Assembly (NCBI GenBank): GCA_024449915.1
Contig: JAMZAV010001048.1
Coordinates: forward strand, 124,001 to 188,000
Direction of reading: 5' to 3'
DNA length: 64,000 bases
Source: Sweltsa coloradensis
Lineage: Eukaryota; Arthropoda; Insecta; Plecoptera; Chloroperlidae
The notes under the pieces were generated by a model, which saw only the letters and a list, made by a program, of their open reading frames with translations, had not been told where the DNA came from and ran no database searches. A program made the translations under genes and the position numbers. Shown here in pieces: positions 22,391-33,026 of this stretch; position 1 is the stretch's first letter, and every line of letters begins with the position of its first letter.

Positions 22391-23119
22391 CGATAAAGAA
22401 GTTTCCCCGTTGGGGAGGTCCTCCAACTCCCAAATCAAAACAGATTCTTCCCGTTCTGTGCGCTGAGGGCGGCTCAAATGTGAAACTAATAAAAGCACCG
22501 CACGCTAAATACGGTCAGTAGATTATCGATGTGCAGTGTCGCTGACAGACGAAACGTCAAATTTCAATTTTATTTCAATTATATTAGCCCAGGGCCCTAG
22601 GCTTTTAAAACGATTTACTTTTGATTTATTATTGTACTATAAAGTGTTGTGCAGGCGTCACCGACATTTTTGTACAAAATAAATTGAGATGTGCCGTGTT
22701 TGAGCTTGACGGACATAAGTGTAGCCTAGGCCCAAGGCCACAATACAGCTTTTAGACGTAAGAACACCTTTGGCATTCAAATCGAAATCTTTAACAAAAT
22801 CCATATTGTTGGCCTAGGTCCTAGGCTTATGGCATACTACATCAGAAATATCTTAATCAATAGTTTTCTTTATGCCAAAACATTCACCAGCATTCGATCA
22901 TATTTAATATTTTTTTTTTGACGTTTCACAGCATTCGTCGTCAACAAACGTTAACTTCTAATAGAAATGTGACTTAGTTTTATTGAAGTAGTTCACAACA
23001 CACAGAGTCGCGCATAACGTTTAAGTTCAAATGCAAAAACAGACTTTTTATTTAACCCAGAGCGGTATAGGGAGTTGGAGGACCTCTCCAACGGGGAAAC
23101 TTCTTTATCGACTTAGGTG
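22391..23119. repeat. 43-bp inverted repeat within a degraded transposable element
   Basis: GTCGATAAAGAAGTTTCCCC continuing GTTGGGGAGGTCCTCCAACTC (22391-22433) is the inverse of 23077-23119 with one mismatch. The spacer is about 640 bp. Sequence outside the right arm (GGCGGCCAATCCGC, TTGACGCAAATGCGAGAAAA) recurs inverted at 30655-30760. Outer flanks carry CGATAATCG/ATCGATAAT motifs. Ends and superfamily were not resolved. It lies in the last MCRS1 intron. Confidence 0.6.
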
Positions 23120-24319
23120 GCGGCCAATCCGCCGACCACGGTTGAGATGGCGTGCAATTCGAATTGACGCAAATGCGAGAAAAGCGAGTTTTATGCTGAT
23201 ACTGTACATCGTAATATGATTTCAAAGTGACGTATCGGCGCGATATTTTTTGGGCGCTATATTATTCTCATTTCGGCACGATTATCGATATGAATAACAT
23301 CCAGCCTACAATATATAGTAGTAGGCCTACTTGGTGTCAGTGTCACAAATTGCTACTACTCAACAGTCAATACTTTTCAATTTAATATGATTTCCCAACA
23401 TCAGCTGCAATGATTGCAACAGTCTGAAAGGTGGTTTGGTTTCTGACCACACTACTAGGGATTTTTGTATAATTGTGGAGAATACGTGTTCATATTTATT
23501 TATTTGAAGTGGAAGCAGAAAAACTGTGGGAAAACCGGGAGATATGGAGGGAGGAAGAAGATGAGGATGTGGTTGTGTCAGGCCTGGCTAGCCGGCAAAG
23601 AAGATGTTAGCCCAAGAAACGAAGTAGGCCTAGTGCTCTACTGCTCCCCCCAACCCAATTTTATGTTAGAAATGAGGTCAAGATATATATTTATTTACTA
23701 AAAAACACTTCTATTGTGAGAGCTGAAGACACTATAGTTTGTTCCAGATAAGAATGCCACAGCCGAGGGATCGCAGGCAGCACTGTGGCCACCAGTTAGG
23801 AAATTACAATACATGACAGGTACATCTAAAACTGAAGATATTTTGGCATTATAAAATTTTCAACTACTTCCGAATGTGGAAACAGCTTATTTTAAGAAAA
23901 GACTGTGATGACTTGGAATATTTAAATAGTCGTGCGAGAATTACGTCACATTACAGAAATGTATGATCACCCAAACACTAGTAGGCCTATCGAGGTTGGT
24001 AACAATTGTGCGAGAAGATTTAAATCATCAATACCAACAAGATTACAAAAATTACACTTTGAGGTGCATTTATAACACATTTGTTTTAATATATTGTTAA
24101 TCACTGACTGCAAATATGTCTTTCTTCATCTTTTGATAACAGCTTTTATTTTAACATAAAACCACAATAAGGTAACAAGATGAGTTATTATTGTATCTGT
24201 GTAAATTGTCAAAGTTGGCATATGTGCTGATAATTCCTACAACATGTGTCATTCTTATCCGGAACAAAGTTTACTAATTTGTATGCAACACCAGAGAGAT
24301 ACTTAAAATGTCTAGATAC

Positions 24320-24535
24320 CTCTATGACGGAGTTGTTGTTTAAACGGAACTTGTTTCCAGCCAGAATCGCTCGTCCATCAACGTAGAGAGCACGTTTGCC
24401 CTCACTCGAGATGAAAAAATCGCCGTTGTTGCGTAACCGAATGACACCCTGACGACGGGATATCTTCCACGCTGGACCCTCCAAAGACAAGTCCACATCA
24501 ACAGTGTGATCATGTGTCGAACGGCCAATTGATAT
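24320..24535 (-). CDS. MCRS1: MCRS1 FHA-domain exon
   Basis: Between a TATTTTGCAG acceptor and a GAG|GTATCT donor (both - strand) lie 72 codons starting ISIGRSTHDHTVDVDLSLEG and ending NNSVIE. Vertebrate MCRS1 has the same run (ITLGRATKDNQIDVDLSLEG, PAWKISRKQG, NNGDFFI, NNSVVE). The FHA hallmarks are the Gly-Arg of IGRS, the Ser-Arg-Arg-Gln-Gly of KISRRQG, and the conserved Asn-Asn-Gly. The phospho-threonine-binding fold is completed by the exon at 21807. Reading through the donor gives an artefactual C-terminus. Confidence 0.97.
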
Positions 24536-24562
24536 CTGCAAAATATCATGGAAAATGTACCC

Positions 24563-24591
24563 CTAGTGCCACTTTTTAAGTGGCACTAGGA
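24563..24591. repeat. Perfect 13-bp hairpin next to a splice acceptor
   Basis: CCTAGTGCCACTT (24563-24575) and AAGTGGCACTAGG (24579-24591) form a perfect stem with a TTT loop. In the MCRS1 transcript (- strand) it lies about 28-56 nt upstream of the FHA-exon acceptor, over the expected branch-point zone. Confidence 0.85.
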
Positions 24592-25175
24592 GGGGCTCTG
24601 TTGCCATTGGATAAAGTTTTAAATTTATTTTTTAACTGTTGGTTATGTGGGTAGACTATATTCCTAGTTAGTGCTGAGAAATTTTCTATTTTCTTTATGT
24701 TTAGTTATGATGTTCAAGCGTATCTCATACTGTAGGTATCCTATCTGTAGATATTATCTGTAGGCCACCGAGGTCTTTAATTTAAATTCCAAGAGACTTT
24801 AAAAACAAATTAATACAAATAAATTACCATAGGCTAACAGGAAGTCCTACTACTAGTACTACCTATATGAAAAGTTTCCATTTAAACTTCAGTCACCCCT
24901 ATTGGCCTTGAAGAGGCATTTGATCACCGAGCACAAACACACTTGACGCAAAATTTCCATCACACAAAAATGTAAATCTAATGTGCGATATCAAAATATT
25001 AATAATGAATAATGATTGATGAAGAAATGCTCTATGCCAACTTGAAATTTTGAGTCTTGTAGAGCCCTTCAATTAATGAAACATGTACTTGTAAGATATG
25101 TAGGCTTCATAAGTACTGTATTTTGTACGAACTTTACCTCAATTGAGGGGTAAACGAGTACACAGGATTTCATAC

Positions 25176-25332
25176 CTCCCTAGAGCGCATGAGATAGCGT
25201 ACAAGACGCCCTCTGATGACCGCCAAGGTCTGGTTATCAAAATCTGGAGGACTGATTCCTGTCACCGAGTCCACCAGCACCTGCCATCTGCCAACTTCAT
25301 TCTCCAGTTTACGGATTTCTTTCTTGGCTCGC
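25176..25332 (-). CDS. MCRS1: MCRS1 exon upstream of the FHA domain
   Basis: The - strand acceptor CTTCTCCAG is followed by one base completing Arg, then RAKKEIRKLENEVGRWQVLV and DSVTGISPPDFDNQTLAVIR, ending YLMRSRE before GTATGA. It matches vertebrate MCRS1 (REIRQLE, KWQVLVDSITG, PDFDNQTLAVLRGR, YLMRSRE). The entry phase fits the exon ending at 37414, and the exit phase 0 fits 24535. The N-terminal helix is part of the coiled-coil segment before the FHA domain. Confidence 0.96.
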
Positions 25333-25773
25333 CTGGAGAAGAACAGTTGGTAACCGTTAGCTATTGCATTGTGTCAGTCAATAGTGTTGGAGCAAGACCT
25401 TACCTTTGCTGTTGAGGGATACAGCTACTACAGCTTGATATCAAAGTTTGCACTGGCAATAATCACAACCAATCATGGTAGGTTGACTTTTAACTTATAC
25501 TTAACAATGGATCTACTAGTAGGTCAATACTTAAAAAATTGTCTAAAAAGTTGTCATAGGAAAATAAATTATTTATAAGTAGGGCCTAAGTAGCCTACTC
25601 TGAGTCTCTGGCAGCATTAAACTGAAAATGACTGTAGGCCTACACAGTCCACAATTTTGAAATTATATCTGTGCACTTTGAGTTGAGAGCTATGTTGGTA
25701 GACACTTTTAAACCATAGCATTGGTCTCTTCAATAAGTCTAGACCTACTTGTGTTACATCAGGCCCTACAAAC

Positions 25774-26212
25774 TAGTGATGACATCGAGTCCAAAAAGTT
25801 CAAACCAGTTCCTCTACGCCGGAACCAGTTTTTAAAGGTCAACTTTGGTTCAATATGCATCAGCCTTGCACGCGTGTTTTTTGGAAGCGACTGTACGGCC
25901 GGGAGCGAGGTGGCTTCGGCGCCCGCGCTTTGTTATGTATGACTGCCGCCAAGTGTCATTGTAGTCTCAGCCTCGCGTGTCAAGGCCGTTCGAGTGCTTG
26001 ATAATCGGCTAGTGAGGAAGGATAGATAGTTGGCTACGTCATCACGGGCTCCGTGGAAATAGACCGCATAAGAAACGGTGCATAGAATTACCATTTAAGA
26101 GGGAAAACGGCGGATAAACGTATCCGTGAAGTTAACTTCACTTGAAAAAATGGAACCGGTTTGCTATAGAACCGGTTTGGAACCGGTTTCCTGGCACCCG
26201 ATGTCATCACTA
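25774..26212. mobile_element. hAT MITE (TAGTGATGACATCG ends)
   Basis: TIRs TAGTGATGACATCG and CGATGTCATCACTA are perfect and flanked by the exact 8-bp duplication CTACAAAC (25766-25773 and 26213-26220). The interior has repeated GGAACCGGTTT motifs. It shares its interior with 4853-5288 and its ends with 2515-3350. It lies in an MCRS1 intron. Confidence 0.88.
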
Positions 26213-26409
26213 CTACAAACCAAGATTGGCACAGAATGGAATATGTATTTATTTCTTGCAAACTGACAATTACAAGGATTCTACCAATTAACCATTAAGC
26301 AGTTGCGGAAAGAGGAGAATCGGAGGAATTGCTAATGAACAACCCATGTTTAAGTAATATTGCCATCATTTTCCATTGAACAAAAACAAAGAGTTACCTA
26401 TACTATATT

Positions 26410-27308
26410 ACTAGGAAAACGCCAGTCGTTGTTAGACGAGTGAGTGAGCCATGTGTTGAGTACCTGGTATCATTCCCTTTTCTCCCCCTATACCTAAGAC
26501 TGGTCTAGACAGCATTGGTCTTTCCTCCCTAGCCTGTCATAGGCCCTAGAGTGGTGCATTATGGCCTTACAGTTGATGCATTCTAATAACAAATAAACTA
26601 AAACACAAATAAACAACAAATAAACTCAAAACCTAATCATTTATACCTATAGTATATCAATCAACTTGTATGGAGATGTTCCCGCATATTCAACACATGA
26701 CTCGCTCACTCGTCTAACAACGACTTTGGCGTTTTCCTAGTCTAGTTGGATAAGGCGCCCTTATAACCAGAATGTGGGGTTCAATCCCCTGGTCGGGAAA
26801 GATTTGGTAATTTCTGGATTGTATTTAAAAAATTATAAAACATGTTTTGAAATGCATATAAGGCAGTGTAGTCTATCATCTGTGACAATACTATGGAAAA
26901 CATAGCCAGTACGAAATACGTGTAAAGATTACAAGGAATACTCAATCTCCAAGTGGAATTTGGGGGTACCTTGAGCGATCAAGATTCGATACACCTTGGT
27001 CACAGGATGCAATTTTCATAGCCTGACAAATAGCAAACAAAAACATTGTTGTTAAAATAATTCTTACACATTTGCAGCATATTTTTCAATCTATTATTTC
27101 TTGTAGTTTAAATTGCAATGGATCTAGTTGACTGTGTTAGCTGTTCTCAGTTAACACGTACCGGATGTCTGTTTATAATTTCAGCGAAATCTGTTTAGCG
27201 ATTCAGCTGATTTTTATAGTACACACACGCACACACATGCACAGAGTCTCAGAATAAGCGTAGTTTTTCTTGAATTGTAATCCTCATTCGCTTCGCTCAT
27301 TCGTCTAA
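26410..27308 (-). mobile_element. Helitron2-like composite with an internal inverted cassette, copy 1
   Basis: Read on the - strand it starts TTAGACGAATGAGCGAAGCG (27308 inward) and ends GGCGTTTTCCTAGT at 26410, with an inverse TTAGACGAGTGAG just inside that end. A second, opposite 3' end (CGTTTTCCTAGT) occurs at 26741, so 26410-26741 is bounded by inverted repeats of about 50 bp. A tRNA-Ile-like stretch (CTAGTTGGATAAGGCGCC, GGGGTTCAATCCCC) sits at 26743-26800. The part at 26820-27250 is shared with 38890-39290. Confidence 0.55.
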
Positions 27309-28834
27309 TAACATAGGTTTATGTTTAATAGGGTTGCTGTTTGATAATCATAATCGATATATCGATCGATGAGATTATTTCCCAAAACAATCGATAATCG
27401 ATTTAGCCCTTCCAAAACTTTGTAATTCCCTCCCTCTGCAGAACTTTATAAAATATTTTCAGTCAAGCAAGACATTAATCGCTTTATTCCGTGAAAAATT
27501 CATCCACTGCGTGATCTACAACACGCGCAAGGCGCGAAGTTCGAAGCACAACACATCCCCTGCCCTGCTGCAGTGTAGGCAACTTGCATGGCATTCGTGT
27601 GTTGCCAGGCAGCTTCATTTGCAATGCCTGCAGGCGCCGCTTCATCACAACCAATATTGTAGTACGCCACTCAAGGTCAATGCATCTATCGAGATTCGAG
27701 ACGCATTCCTCCCCACCCCGCGCCAACTTCATACCGTAGTGCTACGATAATATCTTGTCAGTTCTCTCAGACCAATATTACGTCGTCTTCCAAATTAATG
27801 TTGAATATTATTCATCTTGTCACGTAATAAATATCGGAGCGTTCAATAGTTACTGATATCTCGTAAATGAATGAACGACAATCACAACAAAAGTTGAACT
27901 GAAACTTCACAGTACTCGGATTTCCACGACCAACCACGATCTTCACAAAGACAACACACGAACCGTAGCGTCTGTTTACACTACGTAGTGCGCTCTTGCC
28001 GAACTGGTTGGTCACGCTTGCGATCTTGTGAAAGACGTCGCTAGCATGGAAAAACCCTGTTTTGAGAAAATAGAAAGATCAAAAGGATGCACTCGCAAAA
28101 GGTCCACGGTCAAGCAAGAATTTATTTGGATGTAAAAGCAAAGTGGCTGACATCTGGTGAGCGAAGCGCGAACCCGCCGAAGTAGGATTCATGTTGCGAA
28201 ATGGCCGCTTATAAGTATGTTTTCCTATGGCACTTGCAATGGATCACGACTGAAGTAAACACTCAATAAAAACAAAACCACGCCACCTATTTATGAAATT
28301 GAGTTTATAAGTCTAGTGGAATATCTGTAGCCACATCGTTTACAGCCAAGATAGGAAAATTTCAAAATTTCAATGCAATTAAGGGTGAAAGGTGAACTTC
28401 GGGGACGATAACATTTGAAGTATCCCGGAGTAGGATAGGATGTTTTCGTCGGTAATACTGTAGGGGACGTTATAATAGTGTAAAAATCATATATAAACTA
28501 TCTATGAATGATAAATTGGATATTAGTGTAGGATGTTATCATGTTTTCGTTAGTTAAATCTGGATAAAATATTGTAGTCGACGTTAAATAGTCACTGTAA
28601 GATAATATTAAAACTAAGGCTGGGCATCGATGTTAAATAGCAACATCAACATCAGTCAAATAATCAAATAATCGATGTCGAATCGCGATGCGAAAAAATA
28701 TCGACATCGAAATTGAAAAAACGATTTTTTTTCAAAAAAAAAAAAAAGTCGAAACTTTCTTTCATATTGATAATTGCGCCGAAATGAGAATAAAATCGCG
28801 TAAAAAAAATCTCAACGAAAAAAGTATCACTTTT

Positions 28835-30654
28835 TTGGATGAGCGTAGCGAGCGAAGCGAAGATTTCATTTCACTACACTGGAGAAAAAAATCCGGAATG
28901 TTTATCTTTTTTTCTTTTTTTTTTCTGTATGTATTTTTGTGTGTTTGTTAACACGATTCCGGCTAAACCGATACTCCAATTACAATGAAATTTTATGGAG
29001 GCCTTCGAAATCTCTGAACTTAGAACTGCCACGTTTTTGAGCGCAATCGGAAAATTATTTCTCATTAGAATTGCAACTTACGATTTTTTTCGAATTTTAA
29101 AAAAATTCTTCAGCTTATAACACCTACATGCTTTATCCGATTTTAATGATTTTTTCACATAACCTTAATTTTATGAATCTAGGTATTCGTGTAAAATTTG
29201 AGCGCAATCGAAAAACTATTTCTTATGAAAATCGAAATTTTACCTTTTTTCTTCTTTTTTAAAACAATAGGGAATATTCCACTTCCGCCAAATACTGTAC
29301 GAATAGATTTTTTAGAAGAAGTATTTCGTCCCGATTACAAATATGTACTTTGTTTTTCCGTGAAATAATAATCCAGTGATTTATAGCCGTTTTAAAAGCA
29401 GCAGTTTTTTAAAGCGGCAAAAACGACTGTGACGTCAGAACTGTGTTGATCCAACGCCGTCTGGATAAACATACATCCAGACCAAAGATGTTGGAATAGT
29501 ATTATAGTAGGATCGAGATATACATCAAGACGGCGGTGTTTTAAACAAAGCAGCGCCTAGCGTAGCCTACAGTAATGTAAACAGATGGCGGACATTTTAC
29601 ATTTAACGCCTAGCCAGAAAACGAGAAAAGTTGACATTGCAATCAAAAAACAAAACTGAAACAGTCCTAGGTCTAGGCCTAGACGTAGAAAATTATTTAT
29701 AATACAACAGTCTAGGCCAATCGTTCCTGTAGGATATAGGCATTGGTATGTGAATACTAAAATTTCTCACTTGACAAGCCCTAGGCTTAACTTGCCGACC
29801 CTAACCAGCTGCACTTTCGTGTTCTGACACACACCCCGCTCAAAAACCTTTTGATGACTAATTAAAGCCTATTGTAGATAAAGAATACCATGATAGTCCT
29901 AGGCTATGCAAAAATTCAATACCAAATGCTCGTTATTCTTTATCACAATGATCTCGCGAAATCTCCTGTCACATACGAAAAAAGAAAAACAAAAGACGGT
30001 GAAAATGTACATCCTTGTGGAGTTGTTTGTGTTGAGCGGATGGGCGAGCACCGCCGTCTGTATGTAAATATGTACAAATATACGTACATTTAGTTTCCAA
30101 TTGGCCTTGACTCAGCACAGTTATGACGTAGTACCGTCCAAAGATGGCGCACGCTCGTTTTTGGCGCGCAAACTGGGAGTCCAATTTACTTCTCGTTTAA
30201 ATTACACAAAAAACCTTTTTTTTAAATAAAAAAAAGTGCAGTGACTATTAAGACATGAATAAGAATTAAAATAAAATATAAAATATTAACTGGAATATTC
30301 CCTATTCTTTGACTTATAACACCTACATGCTTTATAGTTTATCCGATTGTAATGATTTTGTCACAGAACCTTTATTTTATGAATATTTACATTCGTGTAA
30401 AATTTGTGCGCAATCGAATAACTATTTCTCGTGAAAATTTCAAAATTACGACTTTTTCCTTTTTAAAATTACGATTAATAAAAAAAAAAAAAAATTTAAG
30501 TTAATTTTTTATTTAATTTAATATAATTTAAAAAAATCTTCAACTAAGTAATGATTTTTTCACAGAACAACTGAAAATCCGCATAACACATGGCAGCTCA
30601 ATGCACCAATTACGCTCATCCAACAACGCGGCGGGACTTAAGCGTTTTCCTAGT
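28835..30654 (+). mobile_element. Helitron2-like/HINE repeat, third nest level
   Basis: It starts TTGGATGAGCGTAGCGAGCG after a T-run and ends GCGTTTTCCTAGT. CGCTCATCCAA, the inverse of the start, lies about 40 bases before the end and is followed by an AACGC...GCGTT hairpin. The sequence ACACCTACATGCTTTATCCG recurs within it, and the body matches copies at 31355 and 41720. It is interrupted by a TA-flanked MITE (29270-30302). Confidence 0.65.
29270..30302. mobile_element. TA-flanked MITE (GGGAATATTCCA ends), fourth nest level
   Basis: GGGAATATTCCA and its inverse TGGAATATTCCC are flanked by TA on each side (29268-29269 and 30303-30304). The TA duplication fits the Tc1/mariner type. Removing it rejoins AACAA-TA-TTCTTTGACTTATAAC, which parallels AAATATTCTTCGACTTA in the related copy at about 31904. 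No transposase ORF. Confidence 0.75.
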
Positions 30655-31354
30655 AATCATATTACGATATACTATCGACATAAACGCCCTTTTCTCGCAT
30701 TTGCGTCAATTTGAATTGCGCGCTGTATCGGCGCTGGTCGCGGATTGGCCGCGCCTGTGACGGGCCCCTCGATGCCTCCTCCCACGAGGGAGTGAGAGAG
30801 AGCGAGAGAGAGCGCGAGAGTCTAGTGCCTTGCCTCGATCGGCGCGGTGAGGGGCGGGGGGAGGGGAGTGGTCCTTCCGTTGCTAGGCAACAGATACAAG
30901 GCCGCTCTAGCGCTCAGCGGCGGGCCATTCAAACTTACGCGAGCGAAGTGTTTACGTAACTGTTGAGAGTAGGCCAACCTCAAATTGCGACGTAACAATT
31001 GTAATATGAAATTAACGCGTTGGAATGAATTTTCAAACGTTTTAAGCGGGAATTGAAAATTCAAAAAAAAAAAAAAAATTAAATAATTAATTTTAAAAAA
31101 ACATCGATTTACACACAAAAAATCGATGTCGAAAAATACTCCCGACATCGATAAAACATCGATTAATTGATGTCGATGCCCAGCCTTAATTAAAACTATC
31201 TTTGACTGAAATAAAATTGCAAGATTGTTAAAAACATGCAATGATCGATCATCAGCATGTCATAAGGTCGTTCATTTCTAGGCCTAAAAGTGGGCGTGTG
31301 TACACACAGCACTCAATCATTTGCTTGATATTTTTGAGCCTGCTTGGCAACTTA

Positions 31355-32205
31355 TTGGATGAGCGTAGCAAAGATTCCATTTCACTACACTGGAGACAAA
31401 AATCCGGAATGTTTTTTTTGTATTTTTGTGTGTTTGTTAACACGATTCCGGCTAAACTGATACTCCAATTGCGGTGACATTTTCTGGAGACCTTCGAAAT
31501 CTCTGAACTTAGAACTGCCACGTTTTTGAGCGCAATCGAAAAATAATTTTTCATGAAAATAGCAATTTTACGATTTTTTTAGATTTTTAAAAACTTTCTT
31601 TGACTAACACCTACATGCTTTATCAGATTGTTATGATTATTTCACAGAACCTTAATTTCATGAATTAATATATTTTTGTAAAATTTGAGAGCAATAAAAA
31701 AAAAATCTTATGAATATCGCAATTTTACGACTTGTTTTATTTAAAAAACATTTCTTTTGCTTATAACACCTACATGCTTTATCAGATTGTAAGGAATTTT
31801 TCACAGAACCTTAATTTAATGAATTAATATGTTTGTGTGAAATTTGAGCACAATCGAAAAATTATCATCGCAATGTTACGATTTTATTCCTTTTCAAAAA
31901 TATTCTTCGACTTAGTTAACACCTTCATGCTTTATCCGATCGTAATGGTTTTTTCACAGAACGTTAATTTTATGAATTACTATATTCGTGTGAAATTTGA
32001 GCACATCGATTTAAAAAAAAAAAAAAAAAAATTGTTATTAAAAATTAAAATCACACTTTTACGTTTTTTTTTTTTTTTAATTCTTCGACTAAGTAATGAT
32101 TTTTTCACAGAACAGAAAATCTGCATAACACATGGCAGTTCAATGCACCAATTGGCAATTACGCTCATCCAACAACGCACTAAAGCGTTTGCGAAGCTTC
32201 CTAGT
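31355..32205 (+). mobile_element. Helitron2-like/HINE repeat, intact copy
   Basis: Start TTGGATGAGCGTAGCAAAG, end GCTTCCTAGT; the inverse CGCTCATCCAA and an AACGC-ACTAAA-GCGTT hairpin precede the end. The interior repeats a module of about 130 bp (ACACCTACATGCTTTATC, TTTTTCACAGAACCTTAATTT, AAATTTGAGCACAATCG) three to four times, a feature of all long copies here. Confidence 0.68.
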
Positions 32206-32519
32206 TTAATATAAAAATGTTGGTCAATACCAATAATATTACGCCCAGGAAGAAAAGATTCTGATAACAATTTGAAGCACGAAATTGTTTCCAAGACAGA
32301 TCTAGGCGTTCCATAGGAGGATCTAGGCCCTAGCTGTGAGTTTCCGAGTTTAGCACCACCAACAACGTACGTTAGGTTACGGTATTAGTTTTTCCCGAAT
32401 ACATGGGTTGACGAAATGACTGTAGGTCTAGACTATTAGAAATTACACGAATGCAAGTAAAATAATTTCCTACCTTTAATTTTGTCGTCCATGACCCGCA
32501 ACTATGTGGTTTGTTTCCT

Positions 32520-32710
32520 GGCAACAACTCAATTAAACTTTCAATTCAACTTAAATTAATGCCGCATGTTTCCTGGCACCAATTCAACCTCAACTCAACT
32601 ATCAATTCAACTTTTAATTCAACTATCGCCGTCTCAACCTGGCACCTCTTTAACTTGGATTCCACCTTCAATTCAACTATCGCCGCATTTAACCTGGCAC
32701 CTCTTCGACT
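32520..32710 (+). repeat. Imperfect tandem repeat (TTCAATTCAACTATCGCCG / AACCTGGCACCTCTT)
   Basis: Blocks TTCAATTCAACTATCGCCG and AACCTGGCACCTCTT alternate, with a period of about 60-65 bp, and degenerate CTGGCAACAACTCAATT versions lie upstream. The 113-codon ORF across it (repeating FNSTIA..WHLFNLDST) reflects the repeat and has no known domain. Confidence 0.65.
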
Positions 32711-33026
32711 GACAAGACTATTACGATGCAAAAATCAATTTCCGAAACATCACCACAAGTCACCCAAAACTGTCCCGACGAACAACAGTACGTGTACAAC
32801 AGACAACTGTACCAACTTTTTTTTTACAACTTTCCTCAGTAGAACACAATAATGCAAGAAGACACTTTACAACAGTGGTAGGCGAAAGTATTCGAAACTA
32901 TTATGAATGAACAGCCTTGTTCTTTTGCTTGTCTATGCGTACGCTCTAGGGAATAAAACCCGATACTGTCCTTCAAAACAAACCAGCCGATAACATAAAC
33001 ACCGCCAGCGCTAACGTAAACTGACA

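Larger units (their letters stand above)
28615..31188. mobile_element. hAT-type element (TAAGGCTGGGCATCGA ends), second nest level
   Basis: Inverted ends TAAGGCTGGGCATCGA and TCGATGCCCAGCCTTA are flanked by the exact 8-bp duplication ATTAAAAC (28607-28614 and 31189-31196). ATCGATGTCGA-type repeats mark both subterminal zones. It hosts a Helitron2-like element at 28835-30654. The part at 30655-30960 is CpG-rich and related to DNA near 23130. No transposase ORF. Confidence 0.87.

Noticed and set aside
23465..23701. Acidic/Trp-rich frame around WENREIWREEEDEDVVVSGL as a possible exon
   Set aside because: No acceptor/donor pair in frame and no recognised homology; it sits in the last MCRS1 intron on the opposite strand.
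30711..31241. Overlapping ORFs of 82 and 139 codons in a CpG-rich patch
   Set aside because: They run through transposon DNA with low-complexity GAGAGA and poly-A segments, lack domain resemblance and have no splice context.
32511..32852. 113-codon ORF with repeated FNSTIA..WHLFNLDST
   Set aside because: The repetition comes from a tandem DNA repeat of about 60 bp; frames on both strands are open over it, so it is not evidence of a gene.
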